NCBI GenBank assembly: GCA_030386875.1
Contig: CM059575.1
Coordinates: 16,144,293-16,208,292 of the forward strand
DNA length: 64,000 nt
Direction: 5' to 3'
Source of the DNA: Morinoia aosen
Taxonomy: Eukaryota > Arthropoda > Malacostraca > Amphipoda > Talitridae
The translations under genes were made by a program, and so were the position numbers. Position 1 is the first letter of the stretch, and every line of letters starts with the position of its first letter. Shown here piece by piece: positions 41,300 through 51,762 of this stretch. The notes beneath the pieces are model-generated. The model was not told where the DNA came from. It made no database searches and was given only the letters and a program-made list of their open reading frames with translations.

Positions 41300-44200
41300 T
41301 AGCGAGTACTGCGTTGCCTCATTCCCAGACTACTCGCCTCTTAACTATATTAGATCCCACTACCAAATATCGATTTTTGATCGACACAGGTTCAAGTGTG
41401 TCAGTTATCCCAGCCACGGCTAAAGATAAAAACAATAATAATTTAGTGGCGACACTACGCGCCGCAAATGGCACGCCAATAGCTTGTTATGGGGAGAGAG
41501 TACTCGAGTGCAGTCTGGGGTTAAGGCGAAACTTTATTTTCAATTTCTTAGACGCAGAAGTCCAAGAGCCCATAATTGGCGCGGATTTCTTAGCGAAGTA
41601 TGGGATCATTGTAGATGTTAAAAACTGTAGAATTAGGGACGAGGAGACGCAGATCTCAATTCCCGCTTGTGGCATAACTAGAGCTAATGTCTTGCATTCC
41701 TTCTCTATTGCTTTCAAGAAAGAGTGCATGTTCGAGCAGGTTCTCGCAGAATACCCTGCATTAACAAACTCTAACTTAGCTTCTAAAAATATGCAGACGA
41801 GCACAAAACACTTCATTGAAACAACTGGACCGCCAGTTCACTCCAGAGCTAGACGCTTACCGCCTGATCGATTGGCTTTAGCAAAGAAAGAATTTGCTAG
41901 GATGTTAGACAATGGCATCATCCGCAGTTCCAAAAGCCTTTGGGCTAGCCCTCTCTTGCTAGTACCCAAGGCTAACGGTGAATTCAGACCGTGCGGGGAT
42001 TTCCGCAGGTTGAATGCTGTTACTCTACCTGACCGCTACCCTAGCCCTTACCTACATGATTTTAGTGCAAATTTAGAGGGAGCACAAATTTTCTCATAGA
42101 TAGACCTTCAAAGCGCCTTCCATCAAATACCACTTGAGGAAAGCGCTATACCTAAGACCGCGGTAATCACCCCGTTTGGTCTCTTTGAATTCCTGAAGAT
42201 GCCTTACGGTTTAAGAAATGCTCCTCAGACATTCCAACGACACATGTCTGAAATCTTCTCGGATCTCACTTTTGCCTATGTGTATCTTGACGACATTTTG
42301 GTGGCATCCGCAACCCCGGAGCTACATAAAGACCATCTTAGGGTCGTGTTTCAAAGACTGTCCGACAACGGACTCCTGGTAAATCCTGCAAAATGTGAGC
42401 TCGGAAAGCCATCACTGATATACTTAGGTCATGAAATCTCTACCCTAGGTCTAAAACCTTTGCCTTCCAAAGTAGAAGTGATCAAAAACTTTCCTCTTCC
42501 ACAGACCCAGAAGGAACTGAGAAGGTTCCTAGGCTCTGTTAATTTCTATCATAGATTCATCAGAAATTGCGCGCAAACTTTAGCTCCCTTGTCAGATTTG
42601 CTGGAACCAAAGAGAAAAGGTAAATCTACTGAGGTAAAATGGACGAATGCAGCACGTAAAGCTTTTGATGAGATTAAGCACAAGCTAGCTACCGCGACTG
42701 AATTATGCTACCCTATTGCCAATGCTGACTTCAGTTTGGTGGTTGATGCCTCCAGTACTGCTGTAGGTGCCGTTTTGCAACAAAAAGTTGGGACTAATAT
42801 CTCTCCTCTTGCCTTCTTTTCCAAAAAGCTATCGCCCACTGAGCGTGCTTACAGCGCGTTCGGTAGGGAACTCCTTGCTAGCTATCTGTCTGTGAGACAC
42901 TTTCGCTATGCTCTAGAGGCAAGAGAGTTCGTGATCTACACAGACCACAAACCCTTGACCTCGGCGATCAAAATGCCTTCTGAGCGACACTCGCCAAGAG
43001 AAGCTCGACACCTGTCTTTCATTAGTCAGTTTACCACTGACATCCGCTTCATTAAAGGGTTGGAGAATACAGTGGCAGACTGTCTGTCAAGGATTAACTC
43101 TATCAACCCCGGTGGTGAAATCACTTTCGGTAATATTAGTAATGCTCAGAAGGAGGATCCTGAACTCCAGGATCTTCTCAAACCTTCTAACACTACTTCT
43201 TTGAAATTAACCTTGGTTGATGGCGTGTACCGTGATGCTGAGCGACCTTCTCGTTTGTATCTTCCTGAGACTCTCCGCAGAGTAGCTATTCTTCACTATC
43301 ATTCTCTTTCACATCCTGGTATTAACCGTACATTGCTTTTGATTTCCGATCGTTTCGTCTGGCCAGCGATGCGTAAGGAGGTCAAGCAAATTGTGAAAAA
43401 TTGCCTTGCATGTCAGAGTAGCAAAGTTGTGAAACATAATCGTGCAGCGCTACAGAGTTGTGCTTTTGCTGGACACAAATTCGACTCCGTACACCTAGAT
43501 TTGGTGGGTCCGTTGCCTTTGTCGCGCGGTCATTCCTATTTGTTAACCATAATTGATAGATTCTCTAGATGGGTTGAGGCCGTGTCTCTCCCTGATACCC
43601 AAACTGAGACTAGCTCGTGCTTTCATGAGTAATTGGATTTCCAGATTTGGGGTTCCCTTAAGTGTCACGCATGACCGGGGATCACAATTTACCTCCAAAT
43701 TTTGGAGTGAGCTTAGCACCGCTTTAGGGTGTGAAAACATTAACACCACCGCGTATCATCCGCAGTCGAATGAACTTATTGAGAGAGTCCACAGAGATTT
43801 AAAGAGTGCGTTGCGTTGCCTTAATTGCAGTCACGATTGGACTGACAGACTTCCAGTAGTATTATTGAGTATTAGGAATTTGCATAGGCAAGATCAGCAG
43901 TGCACAGCAGCAGAAATGTTGTATGGAAAGACGCTTCGCCTCCCTGGCGACATTTTTTATCCAAAACCTTTGCCTGAATTTTCATCTGCTGATCGTTCCG
44001 CATATGTAACCTGTCTCAAGGATTGCATGCGTCAGATCAAGTATGTAGCTCCACGAATGCCTCACTCAAAGGACAAATTAGATCCTGCATTGCAACATTG
44101 CACACATGTGTATGTTCGCATAGACGCTATAAAGCCAACCCTCTCACGTCCTTATGATGGCCCATTCAAAGTACTAAAACGGACGCCAAAGTATTTCGTC

Positions 44201-44638
44201 TTTGATAGATCTGGTTCACCCGACCCTGTGAGCATAGATCGATTAAAGGTCGCGTATACCTCCGATAATAGTGTGATTTCTAACTCTTCATTCTCTCCAC
44301 AGAACTTCCTTTCCACTGAGACTCGATCATATCGTCCACCTCAGTTTCCTCAGTTGGCTGCATTATTGCCTAGTCAACTTGAGTGTAATCCTTTCTTTGT
44401 GCCTGTACCTTCAAACCCTATCCCAAATCCTATCGTAGACTCTAATTCTAGCTCTCTTAGTGAAACAGCGACAAGTCTGGAGAGACCAGACGAGACCGCT
44501 GCAGTAACTCCTATACCAAGAACTCTTGCTGATCTAAATTTGCAGACCCGTTTGGTGAAGCTTCCACGCTCAGTAACATTTTCCGACCGCCAAACCCGGC
44601 ATGGTTGCGTAGTTGGAACTCCTTCCCGCTACAAATGA
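41233..44638 (+). pseudogene. Element 1 pol region (protease, RT, RNase H, integrase)
   Basis: Domains appear in Ty3/Gypsy order: aspartic protease (FLIDTGSSVSVIP), reverse transcriptase (YLDDILVAS), RNase H (VVDASSTAVGAVLQQ and TDHKPLTSAI), then an integrase with an HHCC-type finger and the core (HLDLVGPLPLS, HDRGSQFTSKFW, AYHPQSNELIERVHRDLK). The region is broken in about two places and is treated as a fossil. A tail rich in Ser and Pro follows the integrase. Confidence 0.88.
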
Positions 44639-44666
44639 TTGCAGCGGGTGGACCTTTCGGTCTGCG

Positions 44667-44679
44667 CCTTGGGGGGTAA
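44667..44679 (+). other. Element 1 polypurine tract
   Basis: CCTTGGGGGGTAA lies directly before the 3' LTR. It is preceded by GACCTTTCGGTCTGCGC, a small hairpin that element 3 also has in front of its own tract. Confidence 0.75.
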
Positions 44680-44974
44680 TGTAGCATTAGCTACATAGTG
44701 TAAAATTATAAAAATTCTCATTCGCACTTAAATAAAATAATTATTGACATTAAAAATCTTACTCTAAATTATTATTAATAATTTTCTACTTATAATTAGT
44801 AATCCTTGAAGTTTTTGTGTAAATTCATAACACATAAAATAACGATCGACATTTTCGAGTTTAAAGCCTCTGAAAAAGGGCAACACCGCGCGGGACGCTT
44901 GGTCTTCCGCGTCACGTTTTCGTTCGTCTTTAGCTTGTGCATACAGCGTTTTTGTAAGTGAAAGAAATTAAGTG
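44680..44974 (+). repeat. Element 1, 3' LTR piece 1 of 2
   Basis: TGTAGCATTAGC onward matches 10491-10784. It is cut by element 2, whose insertion duplicated AGTG (44971-44974 and 56066-56069). Confidence 0.93.
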
Positions 44975-46700
44975 TGTCGAGAATATGTTCAGAATGATCA
45001 AATTTTGCGAATTAAAAATGAAAATTCTTGTAATTATGTGTAATGTAACAAATTTGTGCTTACGTAAAAAGTTGTCTTGAGATGTCTCAGAAAATCCCAG
45101 CAGCCAGAGAGGTCGCTTCAACATGAATGTTTTATGTCGCTTCAACATGTATGTTTTTACGCCTGTATGTTTTCTTTCAACTCAGCAATGTTAGGAGGCT
45201 GCGATAAGGTGCGAGAGCCAAACGATGTATGTTTACAGTGTGTCTTGTTTCTGGAGGGGCCTATGTTGTGGTTATAGCAAATTTTTCATGCGAGCGAGCC
45301 TTGGGAAACTCGAGACGGTCGAAAAATGCCTACCCAAGCGCAAACAAAGTCGCCTTGTAGTCAAAGATAAATCGAGACACTCAGACCGAGAGAGTCGGCA
45401 AACCAACGGTCGGTTCGAAGGAACTGAGCGTGAGAAGAAAAATGATGCTAAGAAAGAAATAAAGGCGAGCGGCGGCACTACCAATTAGAAAAGAGGTAGG
45501 CGGGCACTCCGAGGCTCCTAAGATTCTCATAGGAGCAACCCTCGTGCACAACCCTCGAAGAAAATGCGCCAGGGCTCAAGGCGTCTGAGGAACAATGGAC
45601 AGTTCGACCGGCGAAACCGTAACGTGAGGTGCAACCAAGGAACGCGGGTGTGTTCACAATAACAAGCGTGCTTAATGCAATAATAAGAAAAGTGGCTACA
45701 TTGAAAATTATACTAAGTTTCACGCTATAATGTAATCCAGAAAGTAACACATTCTCGTTTCACTTGCAGAAAATTTACGTGTTCCCGTCACCACGTTCAC
45801 AAAGGGGAAATTTATCAAAACATAACCCACCGTGGGAGTTATTGATGGAACATGGAGATGCTGCACTAGAAGGGAGGGTAAGAGATGCATTTCTTAAAAA
45901 GAAAGAGTAAAGATATTGTTGAGATAAATATTGCGATAATTCATTGTCATTCAGTCATTGATGCGCTTAAAAAGTAACAAGTTAAATTTTTATCTTTGAC
46001 AGGCGGGACGGTTATTCAGTTATACATCTGAGGATTGATCAGCTCGAATGAAGGGAATCGACGTGTGAACATGCTGAAACGTAATGAGCAAGATGACGTC
46101 ATCACTAGACATTTTCTGAACAGTGCATAAGATAGGCCTTGAACTGAAGCGAGTTGCGGATGAATTCGGTGGTTGAAGTGACCTTCGCCTACTGGCTGTT
46201 GGGAGTACTTAGAGATTGTAGGCATTATCTGTGTTATGGTTGGATGCATAAGCAATCTGCGGTTAAAGGCTGGCCAGCCAAATTTCTGTGTAATTATGTG
46301 CAGTAGGTCATTTGACGTATGCTATTTGCTTTCATTAATAATTAGCATTGTTCCTAACACCAATCATTGTGTGTGCGCTCATTGATGTTTGTATCACGTA
46401 TAGCTGGGAATTATAAATGTTAAGCATAGTTCACCCTGTGTATCATGCCCCACAATATTAGAAGCAATCCATCGTAATGCAACGGAGGGCGCCCAGAAAA
46501 TGCGCTGCGTAAGTGGGTCAGCGATCCCCGGTGAGTACCTTTCCTTTTTTTAGTATATGTGCTGTAATTGCCGATATTTATTCATTAATTTGTGCTGCAT
46601 ATGTATACTTTGGAGGTGGGCCATTCCTCAATTCCGAGAGCCGAATCTTCCTGTTAACGAAATGTTAACAAGGAGGTGAAGGGGACCATTTCTCGTGACA
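44975..46700 (+). repeat. Element 2 5' LTR
   Basis: The LTR starts TGTCGAGAAT and ends CGTGACA. Small frames within it (for example 45225-45488) recur in the other LTR at 54591-54854 and are not separate genes. A possible primer-binding site, TGGTGAGATCAACACG, starts at about 46710. Confidence 0.93.
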
Positions 46701-47068
46701 GCCTAATTTGGTGAGATCAACACGATCGCTTTGTAATATTTTGCGAGTGTAGTATAGCAGTTGCATTGTATTTTTTTTGCGTTTGTTATTTCATGTGCAA
46801 AACGTACAGAAATTCAGTAGAGGTACATGTCTCGTAGTGATGATTTTCTGTGTTCCGGTGTGAGAAGCCAGCAAGCACACGGCCATATAGATCAAGAAAG
46901 TGAAAGTGGTTATAGAAGTGATAAGTTTGAGTGAGAAAATTCTGGTGTGTTCACTCGATTAATTTCAAAGTTTCAGTAAAAGTTTTACAGTGAGTAGGTG
47001 TGGAAAACATTTGAGTGATCGCAAATTTTTGAGTTTTTGGAGAAAGTGAATAGGAGAAGATCGACACT
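46701..47068 (+). other. Element 2 leader between LTR and gag
   Basis: This untranslated leader of about 370 bp contains the probable primer-binding site near its left end. No frame or other structure of note is visible. Confidence 0.7.
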
Positions 47069-48088
47069 ATGCCTGCCCGTGGGAGAAGGAATCACGACCG
47101 CAGAAATGCGCCAGCAACGCCACCACGACCCGAAGAGGAAGCAGTAAACATGCCCGTGGTAACGAGTTGCGTGGGGGCCATTGGTGCTAAATTCAGGAGG
47201 GGCGATAATGTGGGGGAACATATGGCGAGGTTGAAGTTTTTGACGGGTAATCTGAATAACAGTGAGCAGGTGAAAGCCTTCTTCCTTTGCCTAGGTCCAC
47301 AAGAGGCAAAGGAATGCAATCAAATAATTGATACACTAACGAACCTACGAGAAGCAGAAAACTGGCTGCGCTCTTACGCCGACCAGGTCGAACATCCAAC
47401 TCAAGCGCTGTTTGAAATAGTAACCAAGAAGCAAACAAGCCGGGAAGGAGTGTCAGAGTACCTGACGCGCCTGGAAAGGCTGTACAACGAGAATTATCTG
47501 GAACATCCGGAACGAATCCTTGTAGATTTGATGTGGCTCGGATTAAGGGAGAACATCACAAGACCATTTCGAAGTGATGCGCGACCTACGACAGTACAAG
47601 AACTGAGAGACATGGCAATCGAGGTGGAAAATCGACGGATAGTACCAATGTCAAGGGAAACGACAGAGAAGAGGGAACCGGAGAGAGAAAGAGCGCAGCG
47701 AAGCGAGAGGAGGCCACAGAATGAGACTGCACGTGTCGGCCATACGATGCGGCATTCACCACAACGGCCTAGAGGGTACCGCCATGAAGTGCCACCCTGG
47801 AGAGAAAGGAACAGACAGATACGACACTCTCCTTATCATCGAAGAGGAAATTATGAAGCACCCCAATGGAGCGAAAAGGGCAGACTTAGGAGTCAGCAGC
47901 ACCAAATATACTACGCAAGAAAGCCACAGCCGCATTCGGAAGCACCACCTGCACCTGCAGTGGACTTAGCCCAGTATAGAACAGTGCCACCGCCGTGCGT
48001 AAACTGTGGAAAATTTGGGCACCTAAGGGCTGATTGCAGGGTGCAACAGTTTGCAGGACAGCCAAAAAACGGAATAGGAGACCGTTAG
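47069..48088 (+). CDS. Element 2 gag
   Basis: This is a structural protein of 339 codons from MPARGRRNHDRR. The capsid-type middle part (VKAFFLCLGPQEAKE ... YLTRLERLYNENY) is followed by a basic stretch rich in Arg and His, and by one CCHC knuckle, CVNCGKFGHLRADC, near the C-terminus, which would bind the element's RNA. The frame overlaps pol by 55 bases, with pol in the -1 frame, as in related Ty3/Gypsy elements. Confidence 0.9.
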   Translation: MPARGRRNHDRRNAPATPPRPEEEAVNMPVVTSCVGAIGAKFRRGDNVGEHMARLKFLTGNLNNSEQVKAFFLCLGPQEAKECNQIIDTLTNLREAENWLRSYADQVEHPTQALFEIVTKKQTSREGVSEYLTRLERLYNENYLEHPERILVDLMWLGLRENITRPFRSDARPTTVQELRDMAIEVENRRIVPMSRETTEKREPERERAQRSERRPQNETARVGHTMRHSPQRPRGYRHEVPPWRERNRQIRHSPYHRRGNYEAPQWSEKGRLRSQQHQIYYARKPQPHSEAPPAPAVDLAQYRTVPPPCVNCGKFGHLRADCRVQQFAGQPKNGIGDR

Positions 48089-51000
48089 CTCCTATAATAA
48101 ATCCCAGCGTAATACTCCAAGTGAATGGTACACCTGTTACCGCACTTCTTGACACCGGAGCAAATATATGCTTGGTAAAAGAGCGTGTGGTTGCGGGGAT
48201 TAAAAATGCTAGTGTAAAAGGAACATCCACTGCATTAAAGACAATTGGAGAGGAACCCGTACCAGTGCTGGGAAAGATTAATGTGCCAATCAAAGTTAAC
48301 GGTCAGAAAATTGTACAGAGATGCTTTGTTGTGAAAAATGCATTCCCAGGAGACCTGCTAATAGGGGTGGAAGTAATGAACAAAGTCAACGCAAAGATAG
48401 ACTTCGGAAAATGTAGGGCATCCTTCTTTGGAACTCACGTGAACATGTTTTCAGCACCAGGACACGCTTCTCCGAAAATTCTGTGTGTAACGCGGGAAGA
48501 AAAATCGGTAACTCTGGCTGAGGACATTACAGTGAAGCCTCGCACGCAAGCCATGGTAAAGTGCCGAGCAGATGGCAAGTTTGATGGAAAGGAAGTAATT
48601 TTAGAGCCTAGAATTAAGTGGGCGCCTTACGTCGGAGCCACCGCTGCAAGGGTACAAAACGGGTATGTTTTGATGCCTGTACTTAACCCTTTTGCCGAAG
48701 AAATCGCTCTGACCGAAGGAGCAATAATTGCAACATGCCACGAAATCGCGAATGAAGATGCAACTGCAGAAGAAAACAATGCGGAAAATAGCGAAGCAGA
48801 AGATCACCGCAGAGAGAAGCGCTTCCAGCAAATTGATGAGCTTGACCTCAGTCACTTGGTTGCTGAAAAACAAAAACAAGTTAGGAACCTGCTGAAGGAA
48901 TACCACAAGACGATTAGTGCAGACGAGATGGATATTGGCAACATTAAAGGAGTGAAATACAAAATTTTGCTGAGTGATTACAGGCCAATTCAAACGAAAG
49001 GGTGGCGTATTCCGTACACCAGCCAAGAAATTATTGATAAAAAGGTCTCGGAGATGATTGAAAGTGGAGTTGTACAAGAGAGCACAAGTGCTTGGAAGAA
49101 CCCCCTCGTGCTCGTGAAGAAGCCTGGAGGAGGTCACAGAGTTTGCCTTGATTTGCGAGCTGTAAACATGCGGGTAATAAACGAACATTATCCGATTCCA
49201 CACATTGTAGGGACACTGGAGGAGGTGGCTGGCAAAGAATACTATTCCATTGTCGATGCAAAATCAGCCTTCCATCAAATTGAGCTCGATGAAGAAAGTA
49301 AGCAGTACACGGCATTTCAGACTCGGCAAGGCAACTTCGAATTCTCTAGGCTACCTATGGGACTCAAGTGCTCAACATCAGTGTACCAGAGAGTGATTTG
49401 TCATGTTCTGAAAAGGCAACTTGGAAAATTCGCCGCTATTTACTTGGATGATGTGTGCGTTAGCTCTATGACTTTTGAGAGCCACCTAGAAAATTTAAGG
49501 GAAGTGTTGCACGAGTTTCAATGTGCCGGAGTAAAAATAGGCTTAAACAAGTGCAAATTTGCGCAAAAACAAGTGAAGTACCTAGGATGTTACATCAGTC
49601 GTGAGGGACTTATTCCAGATCCCAAGAACGTGGACGCAATGCAGAATTACCCTAGACCGACGACCGCGCGTAAAGTCCGATCCTTCATCGCAGCACTCAA
49701 CTTCTACCGGCGGTTCATTCCGCATTTCGCTACAACAGCTGCACCCCTTAATGCTCTGACAAAAAAGGGGGCAAGGTTCAAGTGGGAGGAAGAACACGAG
49801 CAAGCCTTCTGTAAACTTAAGCAGCTCATGATAGAAGCTCCAGTTCTGAAGAAACCTTCCCTAAATGAGACGTATTACTTGAGCTGTGATGCCTCAAATG
49901 AGGGCTCGGGCGCGGTGCTTGCTCAGAAATGTAATGGTAAGGAACAACCGATTGGATACTTCAGCAAAAGATTCAATGATGCTGAAAAACGTTATTCAAT
50001 CACTGAACGTGAAGGATTAGCAGTAGTAGCGGCTGTGAATCACTTTTCACCTTACCTGTACGGCAATAAATTTGTAGTGATTACTGATCACACGGCTCTC
50101 AAATATTTGTTCAAAGGTAAAAACACCAAGAACAAAAGAATTATGAGATGGGCCCTTACACTCTCTCAATATGATTTTGAGGTGATTTATCGGCCAGGAA
50201 CTCAGAACGTGGTGCCCGACGCGTTGTCGAGAAATATTGCGAACGATAACGAAGAAGAAAATCGAGACGACGAAGCCCCTAAAACAGTGTTCGTCACGAC
50301 GATGTTAGATGAAACTCCCAATGTACAAGAGGCGGAAAGTAGTTTGCAGAAAGAAAATGTGAGAGCAGAACAGTTGAAAGATCCCGTGTGGGGGCCAGTA
50401 CTGAGGTATCTTGAAGGTGAAAAATCAGGGGACGCTCCAAGTCTCGCTCTGAAAGCCGAGGTCTTCACCGACGGAGGCATATTGTATTTCAGAAAGACAC
50501 AACGAAAGCCTAATAGAACAAGGCACTTGATCGTTGTGCCAGACGCCCTGAGAGAAGCAGCAATAACGTTAGCGCATGATAGCACAATTGGTGCACACCA
50601 AGGTCGTGCTAAAACGTGGAAAAAGCTCATGGAATTCGGATACTGGATTAACATGGCGCGTGACGTTAACAAATACGTAGACTCGTGCATGCAATGTCAA
50701 AAACGTAAGATCAATAATAGAATTTGTGTTAGCATGGGTTCATTCCCTGAAATTGACAAGCCTCTGGACAGAATAGGCGTTGATTTAATCGAAATGCCGG
50801 TGTCGAATGAGGGCTACAAATACATCCTCACCGTGGTCGATCACTTCAGTAGATATGTTGCAGCGTTTCCGCTCAGAAGCAAGACAACTGAGGAAGTAAC
50901 GAAAGCGTTAACTAAATTCGTTACTACGTACGGCACAGCCAAGACTCTCATCTCAGACAGGGGCACCGAGTTCACGTCAGCTTTGTTCAGAGATGTGTGT

Positions 51001-51762
51001 GAAAAATTGAAAATAAAATACTACAACACTTCAGCATATCATCCCCAATCCAACGGAATGACCGAACGGCAAAATCAGAATATCAAGACTGTTTTATCAC
51101 ACCTTGCCGCCAACGATCAATCTTCGTGGCCTGATGCACTTCCTTGGACGTGCCTAGCGCTGAACACAAGTTATCAAAGTGTAATTGAAGAAATTCCGTA
51201 TTATTTGTTTTTTGGTAGGGACGCAGAAATTCCTGTTGTTGACTGGCTGAAAACACCTCGCATGGATTATTCTCTTGGGGACAACTACAGTGCAGAGGTG
51301 AGCGCCCGACTTCACAATGCGTTCAAGGTGGTGAAGGCCAAATCCAAGGCGTCACACGACAAGTCGGTGCAAATGAAGGAAAGAGGTGTGAAAAACAACC
51401 AGGTGGAGAGCGGAAATATTGTGTTATTACACAATCCGACAGGAAAGGCCGAAGCTGCAAACGCGTGGCCTACCGACTGGGTAGGCCCTTTTCGTGTCCT
51501 TGAAAGGAATGCCACAAATGCGACCATTAAAGCACTATATAGTAACCGACAAGAAAGGGTTCATTTGGATAGATTGAAAGTTGCTTACCTACGGGGCGAG
51601 GCTTTTCCCGGCACGTCGGACGTCGCAGCTGAACCAGGAAGTGGAACCGGATATGAAACAGTCGATAGTGAAAATGAAGAGCTGAGAACAGAAAACCACG
51701 TGAACGAGAGAGCGGCGGCCAGGACACAGCGGAGCTATAATTTACGTTCTCGGTGTAGGTGA
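48034..51762 (+). CDS. Element 2 pol (protease, RT, RNase H, integrase)
   Basis: This open frame spans about 1,242 codons. In order: aspartic protease (ALLDTGANICLV, residues about 37-48); reverse transcriptase (residues about 300-500, with AIYLDDVCVSS); RNase H (YLSCDASNEGSGAVLAQ, TDHTALKYLF); integrase with an HHCC finger (HDSTIGAHQGRAKTW ... CMQCQKR) and a DDE core (DRIGVDLIEMPVS, LISDRGTEFTSALF, YHPQSNGMTERQNQNIK). The C-terminal part has the VGPFRVLER region seen at the end of Gypsy integrases. It would be made as a gag-pol fusion by a -1 shift in the overlap. Confidence 0.93.
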   Translation: MQGATVCRTAKKRNRRPLAPIINPSVILQVNGTPVTALLDTGANICLVKERVVAGIKNASVKGTSTALKTIGEEPVPVLGKINVPIKVNGQKIVQRCFVVKNAFPGDLLIGVEVMNKVNAKIDFGKCRASFFGTHVNMFSAPGHASPKILCVTREEKSVTLAEDITVKPRTQAMVKCRADGKFDGKEVILEPRIKWAPYVGATAARVQNGYVLMPVLNPFAEEIALTEGAIIATCHEIANEDATAEENNAENSEAEDHRREKRFQQIDELDLSHLVAEKQKQVRNLLKEYHKTISADEMDIGNIKGVKYKILLSDYRPIQTKGWRIPYTSQEIIDKKVSEMIESGVVQESTSAWKNPLVLVKKPGGGHRVCLDLRAVNMRVINEHYPIPHIVGTLEEVAGKEYYSIVDAKSAFHQIELDEESKQYTAFQTRQGNFEFSRLPMGLKCSTSVYQRVICHVLKRQLGKFAAIYLDDVCVSSMTFESHLENLREVLHEFQCAGVKIGLNKCKFAQKQVKYLGCYISREGLIPDPKNVDAMQNYPRPTTARKVRSFIAALNFYRRFIPHFATTAAPLNALTKKGARFKWEEEHEQAFCKLKQLMIEAPVLKKPSLNETYYLSCDASNEGSGAVLAQKCNGKEQPIGYFSKRFNDAEKRYSITEREGLAVVAAVNHFSPYLYGNKFVVITDHTALKYLFKGKNTKNKRIMRWALTLSQYDFEVIYRPGTQNVVPDALSRNIANDNEEENRDDEAPKTVFVTTMLDETPNVQEAESSLQKENVRAEQLKDPVWGPVLRYLEGEKSGDAPSLALKAEVFTDGGILYFRKTQRKPNRTRHLIVVPDALREAAITLAHDSTIGAHQGRAKTWKKLMEFGYWINMARDVNKYVDSCMQCQKRKINNRICVSMGSFPEIDKPLDRIGVDLIEMPVSNEGYKYILTVVDHFSRYVAAFPLRSKTTEEVTKALTKFVTTYGTAKTLISDRGTEFTSALFRDVCEKLKIKYYNTSAYHPQSNGMTERQNQNIKTVLSHLAANDQSSWPDALPWTCLALNTSYQSVIEEIPYYLFFGRDAEIPVVDWLKTPRMDYSLGDNYSAEVSARLHNAFKVVKAKSKASHDKSVQMKERGVKNNQVESGNIVLLHNPTGKAEAANAWPTDWVGPFRVLERNATNATIKALYSNRQERVHLDRLKVAYLRGEAFPGTSDVAAEPGSGTGYETVDSENEELRTENHVNERAAARTQRSYNLRSRCR

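Noticed and set aside
45225-45488. 87-residue protein, repeated at 54591-54854
   Set aside because: Both copies lie in the two LTRs of element 2. It is LTR sequence read by chance.
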